Under the pieces are notes generated by a model that had not been told where the DNA came from, did no database searches, and worked only from the letters and a program-made list of their open reading frames with translations. A DNA stretch of 64,000 nucleotides, from contig NC_069362.1 in assembly GCF_021730395.1 (NCBI RefSeq), positions 43,976,501 to 44,040,500 of the forward strand, written 5' to 3'. How positions within the stretch are numbered: the stretch's first letter is position 1; each line of letters begins with the position of its first letter. The translations under genes were made by a program, and so were the position numbers. This stretch comes from Mercenaria mercenaria (lineage: Eukaryota > Mollusca > Bivalvia > Venerida > Veneridae). Positions 57,750 through 64,000 of the stretch are shown here, in pieces.

Positions 57750-60332
57750 TCATTCAGAATCAATACTTCGAAGAGTTTCGTAATCAGAATTTTGCGAAAG
57801 TAAAATACTCTGTTCGTCGTCGTAAGAACTGCTGATATTTCTGTTTCTGACATAATCAGCAATAGCTCGCAATAACTTTTGTTGCAACTTCCTACGTGTC
57901 TGATACCTGATATTTTGTAAGCACATCATTTTTATTATTTTCGGTAACGCACATATAAACAAGTAGAAAAAGTGGAAACTCCACAGGTCGCTCAACACAA
58001 CAAAAACGAAAATGTTGCAGGCTCGGTTTGATTGAGCCTGTTCATGGACGGTAGTTAAAATGCATGCTACCGTCCACGCCCTGTAAACACGTGAGTCACG
58101 AGTGATAACTCTTGGAATATATCGAACGTTATGAGTAACTCAACTGATATTGTCAAGATAGTTATCACTGAGGTAAACTTCAGTATCGTTATCAACACTT
58201 GGTTTCTCCTAGGTAAATGCCCATCTACAATCTTGTAGAAGAGATCTCTCTTTATGCCATATTTGGTTCGAAGATCTTTGATTACTTCTAGACCCGTTTC
58301 AGAGTCGTCAATATTTTTCTGTTGGAACTTTTCACAAGTCTCTACGCTCAGTTTCAAAAGATCTCTATAGCTGTCACTAAAATCGTTAAAACTTTCCGTT
58401 AGGTAATACAAAGCCATGAACACAAGGACCAAATATCCGTATGAAAGTTTAGGATATGCTATAATGCCGCTGTATGTGAACATTACAATTTTAGATAAAA
58501 ACCAAAATCCATCAAAGAAAAGAACGCAGTACATATACCAAGAGATGCTAAACAGAATTAACATTGGAAGTAGCAGGACATATTGGAGACATTTCATAAC
58601 ACATCCTTTGTTTTGGAAAAAGGTTGTGTAGTGAATAACAAATGATTTCAACATAACGAAAAAACAGTTTATAACTGGGAAAGCGTAGTACAATATGCCA
58701 AATAGCAACTCCAGGAGACAAAATATTATATAAAATGGCAAACAAACAAAACATGAAACAACTGCTGCGAACACACTATGCAGTTTACCAGAAATTGTTG
58801 AGAATATTACAGTTTTCCATCTAAGGTAGAACATTTTGATGGACTTTCCCCAAAACTGCTTATGTAATAACATAAATATATGAGCAAGAAAAAGTTTGTG
58901 TAGTTTTGTATACCCTTTATGATTCCTAACACTTATACCAGACAGTTTTTCTTTGAGTTTCAGCGGCATTCTCGTCAAAAAGATAAATTTCTTTACGCGT
59001 GTTGGGAGACCAGTCGCTACAAAATCTTCAAGATTTGGTGGAAATACGATTAATAGAAAACCAAATGATAGATAAATTGTTATGGCAACAAGTGGACCTC
59101 CAATAAAATGTAAAAACTGTTTTCTTGACTCACTAAGTCCAGCTATTATTGAACTGAATCCAAGAAGAGCGCCTTTCTTCACTGCATCGGTCATAAAATC
59201 CTTGCATAAATGTAATCCACCAAAACGTGGATGGTGGAAAGACTTAAAGGTAGAATGAGGATCCATAAACGTAAAGCACGTGATATTATTGCCCCGCTTA
59301 GATCTAAACCATGTTTAGGCGAACACAGCGTAGACAAAAATGTGATATGATTCGAAGCTTTTAAATAAATAAAAGCATTCCTATTTTTCTTATTTCTGTC
59401 ATTTTTGACAAAATGGGTTGTTTCATTGTACACATCCAATGATAAAGATCTACGTCTTTCCATTTCCATGTGTTCAGCTATTGTCTTAACGTTCATTCCA
59501 AGTTTTGTGAACAAAAGTGGATAGCGTGCAAAACAGATTTCTCCTATGAGTGTCGGCAAAATCTACCAGAGTGCGCCAAACTTATAATCTTCTAAGTCAC
59601 ACTGGACTATTCGTGTCTTGTCTGTGAAATCAATAAAGAATTTGCAGCAGCTATATTCAATTGTTTGGACTGTACATATCGCACTCATGCACGCTCTATA
59701 GACGAACATCGAGTGTATCCATGAACGTTTGTTCATACAGAATTAGAATTGTACATATCATGATGTGACGCTATTTGTGACGTCATGTTTCCCAATGTCT
59801 TTCCAATAAGTAAGTCCGTTTCCTTCAGACCAATTGTCAGATTACTGCATTCACCTGTCTTCTTGATATCAACAGAAAACTTTTATTTGAGGGTATGATC
59901 CCACAGTAACCCAAATAACAAATAACCAAAGTCTCCTGGTAGGTCAAGATACTGGCGTGCCCCGTTCACTCCTTTATATGTCCATATCCAGTCATTCTTG
60001 GTAATGACCATTTTTGTTTCATTTAAACTGAAGTTTAAAAAATTCAGTTTAAAATAAACAAAGTTGTAACGATATTTTTATACATCGTGAGTAAACTGAT
60101 TTTTTGACTCGTCCATCACTTGAAGTGTACATGGTTCCGTCTTTAAATCACCATGTGTCTCATATATCATAGCACCGCTGTGCTTGGCGGCTGTTATGTT
60201 CTTTTTAGAAAGTTTTCTATTTGAATCTCCTTTATGATTTTCCGTCGTCGGAAGATAAATTGATTCTACAAGAACTATGAAGGTAAATATAGTTATGGTG
60301 ATTGGAGAATGCATTTTGTCAAACTGTTGCAT
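57750..60332 (-). pseudogene. Unrecognised multi-pass membrane protein gene, broken
   Basis: Minus-strand pieces appear collinear. First is an N-terminal signal peptide (MHSPITITIFTFIVLVESIY, 60332-60078). Next is an extracellular-like stretch with TYKGVNGARQYLDLPGDFGY and N-glycosylation motifs (59990-59770, containing stops). Then comes a frame at 59559-59191 ending in a hydrophobic helix (ALRLWILILPLSLSTIHVLV). The largest frame (59266-58067, 399 codons) has about eight predicted membrane segments and a cytosolic tail (TCEKFQQKNIDDSETG), and a C-terminal piece (57998-57750) ends in NSDYETLRSIDSE. A frame change is needed near 59195, where the helix frame and the TDAVKKGALLG frame meet. A hairpin element separates the last two pieces. 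No family recognised; Phe/Leu-rich helices argue for a channel-, receptor- or transporter-like protein. Most likely a recently dead single-exon gene. Confidence 0.6.
58003..58090. mobile_element. Hairpin insertion within the membrane-protein gene
   Basis: Adjacent hairpins (GGACGGTAG...CTACCGTCC and AGGCTCGGTTTGATTGAGCC) interrupt the coding sequence between ...SLVTHVFT and VVLSDLWSFHFF. This text resembles a short repeat I associate with bivalve genomes; the exact limits are uncertain. Confidence 0.5.
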
Positions 60333-60576
60333 TCACTGCCAATATTTTCTTTTTTGTCAAACCAGAACTTCCTTATTCGGATGTTTGTACTTTAATTCTG
60401 AAATTTGAAATATATATTCGTATTTTTGTATTCAGGTAACTTCAATTGAAGTAAACCTCTTTGACTGATGAAACATTAAACTTGAACTCGTTCTTCATGT
60501 CAAAATATGCACATACTACTGCATGATCCATTTTTCCGTAACAAGGTTTACCCCTGATCTATCTTTAAACATAGAT

Positions 60577-60749
60577 GAGTCGCGCCATGAGAAAACCAAC
60601 ATAGTGGCTTTGCGACCAGCATGGATCCAGACCAGCCTGCGCATGCTGTTCGCTTTCAAACACTATTGCAATTGAAGAAACCATTAGCGAACAGCATGGA
60701 TCCTTGCTGGTCACAAAGCCACTATGTTGGTTTTCTCATGGCGCAGCTC
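60577..60749. mobile_element. 173-bp MITE, copy 1
   Basis: The ends GAGTCGCGCCATGAGAAAAC and GTTTTCTCATGGCGCAGCTC continue inwards as CAACATAGTGGCTTTGCGAC and GTCACAAAGCCACTATGTTG. The whole element is close to a palindrome. Same family as 62899-63104. Confidence 0.88.
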
Positions 60750-62570
60750 AAATTAACACCGTTGATGTAATCTTATCACCATTATTAAGATCTCCAATTC
60801 TGGAATAGGGAATTCAAATTTTCCCAATATCTTAATTTATTTTGAATTTATCGTAAAAAAGATTTCGTGAGGTAATTCCATTGTATATTACAGCCATCTT
60901 TGACACCTAAATTAAAGAAAAGATCAATTTTGATTTTATTTTTAAGTAGAATGTTTTCAAGATATCTTAGTTAGTATATGAGTAATGATAATTACGCAAA
61001 GATTACCCGAAAAAGTAAAAAAGTTACTTTTCCTGATTAAATGAAATGGGAAATAATACGTTTTGGCCATAAATTAGAGAACAGTAGAAGACATTTTGAA
61101 AATTCAAAAAGATCCCACTTGTAAAAAAGTCCGAATAGGCCGGTAAAACAAAATTTCAGAACCTCAAACTAATACCAACATGAAGTTTTATTGTTTAAGT
61201 TAAGTATACAATACAGGAAAAAGTCCTTAAAAGAAAGCCAAGCCAAACTCAGGCGATATTTAATGGCAGCTTCCTCTAGATTTTAATTTCACAACTTTGC
61301 ATTTTTTTCTACTACAATGAAATCAAATAAACAAAATATTAGTATCATTTTTTATTCATATGGATACATTGCATAATTAAGCAGTTCAAAATCATAAATA
61401 ATTGTCGTAACTGTATATGAATTTCGAGCAAATACTGATATTATCTAGCACCCCACCCATCTGCAGTAATATTGTGAATACATTTTTGTTTCACGAATCC
61501 CCTATGAATGTTTCTTTCTTGTTTCTGACTTCGAGATAGACATGTTTGGTATTAAAACCTTTTAACTCCAATGCCGACGAGTCTGTTTAAGAAATATGTA
61601 TGTATAAATTTGGTTAGAAATTCTGTTCTGAATTTTGACACCTATTTTCTGAATTTTGACACCCCAATGCTTTATGACAAAAATGGTAAAATACTAAAGG
61701 TATGCTACGAGTAAGTGCTAGAGATCTTAAAATATATTTTTCTGATATTTAAAAAACACATTTATGCTGTAATTTACCAGTAGAAGAACAATACAGCATA
61801 TGGTACACAGTAACGGCCACAATAAATATTAGCTATGGACGTTACTTCAGAATTCCAGATGTCATATCTCAAAAATGTGCTTTGATATTTTAAGGACTTT
61901 TTTCTGTGTTTCATTTCCTTACATACTACTTATTCCACACCAAAAAAAAGTTAATGTTGGAACTAGTTCAACCCTAAAAGTTAAAATGGCCAGCCAAATG
62001 TGGCGGATGGTATTGATCAGACAGTAAAAGTAAAATTCCACTGACATCAGACCAGAAATATAAAGGCACTATACATTCTATTCCCTACCCCGGGGCAGTT
62101 CATCCAAATCCTTTTCTGTAACGTTGATGAAAGCAGGGTGCCTGCGATATGAAATATCGAGACAACTGTTAATGGTGCACGATAAAAGATAAATTACCAC
62201 TTGATAAATATGCATACTAAGTAATAGCCATATACCGAACTGTGCGTTTTAGAGGAGAAATGCGCGATTGAAACGAGTTTTCATGACCATGGTTCTTGTA
62301 GCATACCTAACGGTAGGGTATAAAATATGTCAAGATATACAAAAAGTTAGTTTGATTCTGTTCATCGCAAAAGATAACAGGCCATTAATAACCGAAAAAG
62401 TACATTTAATATTGTACAATAATTACTGATTGTGCCTGGCAGGAAACTGATTGAGCCTGACAGGAAAAATGATAACATATGATTTTAATCTTCTGACGGT
62501 ATTAACATCAAATAGTTAAGACAATGATTAATCGCACTGCCCTGAATGTTTACAAACAAAAACACTATTT
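60750..62570. other. Gene-free region with a possible inverted-repeat pair
   Basis: CAGGAAAAAGTCCTTAAAA (near 61214) and TTTTAAGGACTTTTTTCTG (near 61891) are inverted copies with weaker flanking complementarity, suggesting a ~0.75-kb inverted-repeat element (about 61190-61935). 62060-62330 matches the outer arm of the foldback family at 24.2/25.8 kb (CATGACCATGGTTCTTGTAG, GGTAGGGTATAAAA). No gene. Confidence 0.45.
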
Positions 62571-62574
62571 GTTA

Positions 62575-63334
62575 AGTCCTCTACAGACGGTAAGTTTTTG
62601 TTGTACAACACCAATTAAATTCAAGATGTACAGCCAAATATTACTGTGTGTACGATACTATTCCTTAATTTCGTAAATCTTAAGTCTTGACTTACAGATT
62701 AGGACATGTTCTATTTCGTAAGTTTTGCCTTACGTACCACCCACGTTGACAAGCAACAAATTGGTAAATAATTAGTTGATAAGAGGCAAGTGAATGAAAT
62801 TCCAGAAACAATTGGCGAAAAAATAAACACAAATCTGAATATAAAATGGCTTCTAATGTATAATGGAAAAAGGATGTCACTGAAAAGTTAAATGATTTGA
62901 GCCACGCCATGAGAAAACCAACATAGTGGGTTTCCGACTAGCATCCGTGCAGTCTGGTCCATGCTGTTCGCTAACGGTTTCTCTAATTACAATAGACATT
63001 TAAAGCAAACATTGATCCTGACCAGACTGCGCGCGGATGCACAGGCTGGTCTGCATCCATGCTGGTCGCAAAGCCACTATGTTAGTTTTCTCATGGCGTG
63101 GCTCATTTGTGTCATGCGTAATCAAATTCCTGGGACATAAAAAGGTGAATATTATTTTTTATAATATTTATAGTTACATTCTTTTTAGTACCTGCACTAT
63201 GTTTACTAGGTAAATCTTTGTGATTTTTATAGGAATGGAATACTGTCTGTATGTGAAAAATGTACAATTTCAAAATTGTACATCTTTGAGATAATTAGTG
63301 TTGTACAACAAAAACTTACCGTCTGTAGAGGGCT
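62575..63334. mobile_element. 760-bp inverted-repeat transposon with TTA target duplication
   Basis: The ends AGTCCTCTACAGACGGTAAG... and its inverse ...CTTACCGTCTGTAGAGGGCT match over about 40 bases (62575-62614, 63295-63334) with two mismatches. They are flanked by TTA on both sides (62572-62574, 63335-63337). No transposase ORF. A second MITE sits inside. Confidence 0.8.
62899..63104. mobile_element. 206-bp MITE, copy 2, nested in the TTA element
   Basis: The ends GAGCCACGCCATGAGAAAAC and GTTTTCTCATGGCGTGGCTC are perfect inverted repeats flanked by ATTT on each side, a likely target duplication. Interior shares CATGCTGTTCGCTA and GGATGC/GCATCC text with copy 1. Confidence 0.88.
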
Positions 63335-63337
63335 TTA

Positions 63338-64000
63338 GGGAATTTTAAGTGGACAGTATTTGATAATATTATCTATATTTAGATTTTAAACGTTTCAATG
63401 TCATTATCTGAATAAAAGTTATAATATATTCCTCGTTCACCATGCGCAAATAATCGAATGACCTAACAAAAAATATAAATATGCCTGGATTTTGACGGGG
63501 AATTTATTTAATTTTCACTCTTATCTCACTATGACCTGGCCTACTTCATTTTTCTTCCGGCTGCACAATTGAATGGCTTTTGGGGGCAACTTAATGAATT
63601 ATGTTTTATCAACCTATTCTTTCTTTTTAAAAGCATTTTAAAGATAATGAGGTCCGCATTTCCAGATATTGCAAAAAATTAACCCACGAGTATTAAAAAT
63701 GGGAAGTGTAGAAGTATGGGAAAAACTGTTTTTAATGCTAAGTACTACATTTATTCTTTCTGTAAAGCGTTAATAAGCGATCAAACAATGCAATCTATGA
63801 GAAGATCTTTTGAAAACATAGAACGCTAACAAGTCATATAACAGTATAGACAGCTTGCTCGAGAATGTGCATGAAAGGTGATCAAATGCGCAACACCTCA
63901 CACGCCACCTACGCTCCCCCACCCCGAACCCACATTTGGCACTGGCTTAATCGGACTATGTTCCAAACACTCAAGACATCGAATATTAAAATTCAAGTGG
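63338..64000. other. Gene-free AT-rich end of window
   Basis: Nothing supportable seen. Confidence 0.4.

Overview
This is animal nuclear DNA, most likely from a bivalve mollusc and plausibly a venerid clam. The base composition is AT-rich, genes are sparse and intron-bearing or single-exon, and there are many interspersed tandem repeats, hairpin MITEs and tRNA-headed SINEs of the kind seen in bivalve genomes (for example tails resembling 'CGGCGTTAAACCCAAAACAA' and the AGGTCA-rich array repeats). A RING-less TRIM-like B-box gene, a family expanded in bivalves, supports this. The species call is inference.

Layout. 0-2.9 kb: array repeat and hairpin elements. 2.9-4.2 kb: a bacterial-type UDP-galactopyranose mutase gene behind a membrane anchor, carrying one frame break. 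4.3-5.1 kb: tandem array. 5.3-14.7 kb: hairpin elements, a LINE 3' fragment, three array-repeat families and a SINE with target-site duplication. 14.7-17.0 kb: a 5'-truncated copy of the B-box gene, lying in a segmental duplication of 45.1-47.2 kb. 17.2-20.5 kb: a large 54-bp minisatellite with an 873-bp higher-order repeat. 20.5-29.4 kb: gene-poor, with a 1.65-kb foldback element and a TTAA-flanked element. 29.4-40.0 kb: a graveyard of Penelope-like retroelements, including a domain-permuted Naiad-type relic, plus foldback and SINE insertions. 40-44 kb: more repeats. 44.2-46.0 kb: the full-length B-box gene, with one frame disruption. 49.0-51.7 kb: a four-exon, minus-strand KMT5A-like SET-domain gene that can be spliced in frame. 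52.4 kb: a psq/PHD-like gene fragment. 57.1-57.7 kb: a retroposon with a 13-bp target-site duplication. 57.7-60.3 kb: an unrecognised minus-strand multi-pass membrane protein gene, broken in several places. 60-63.4 kb: MITEs, one nested inside a larger inverted-repeat element.

The genes do not form a functional unit. They are isolated loci in repeat-dominated DNA. The least ordinary items are the bacterial-type UGM gene, the permuted (endonuclease-first) Penelope relic, the minisatellite made of some 60 CRE-like units, and the nested foldback elements.
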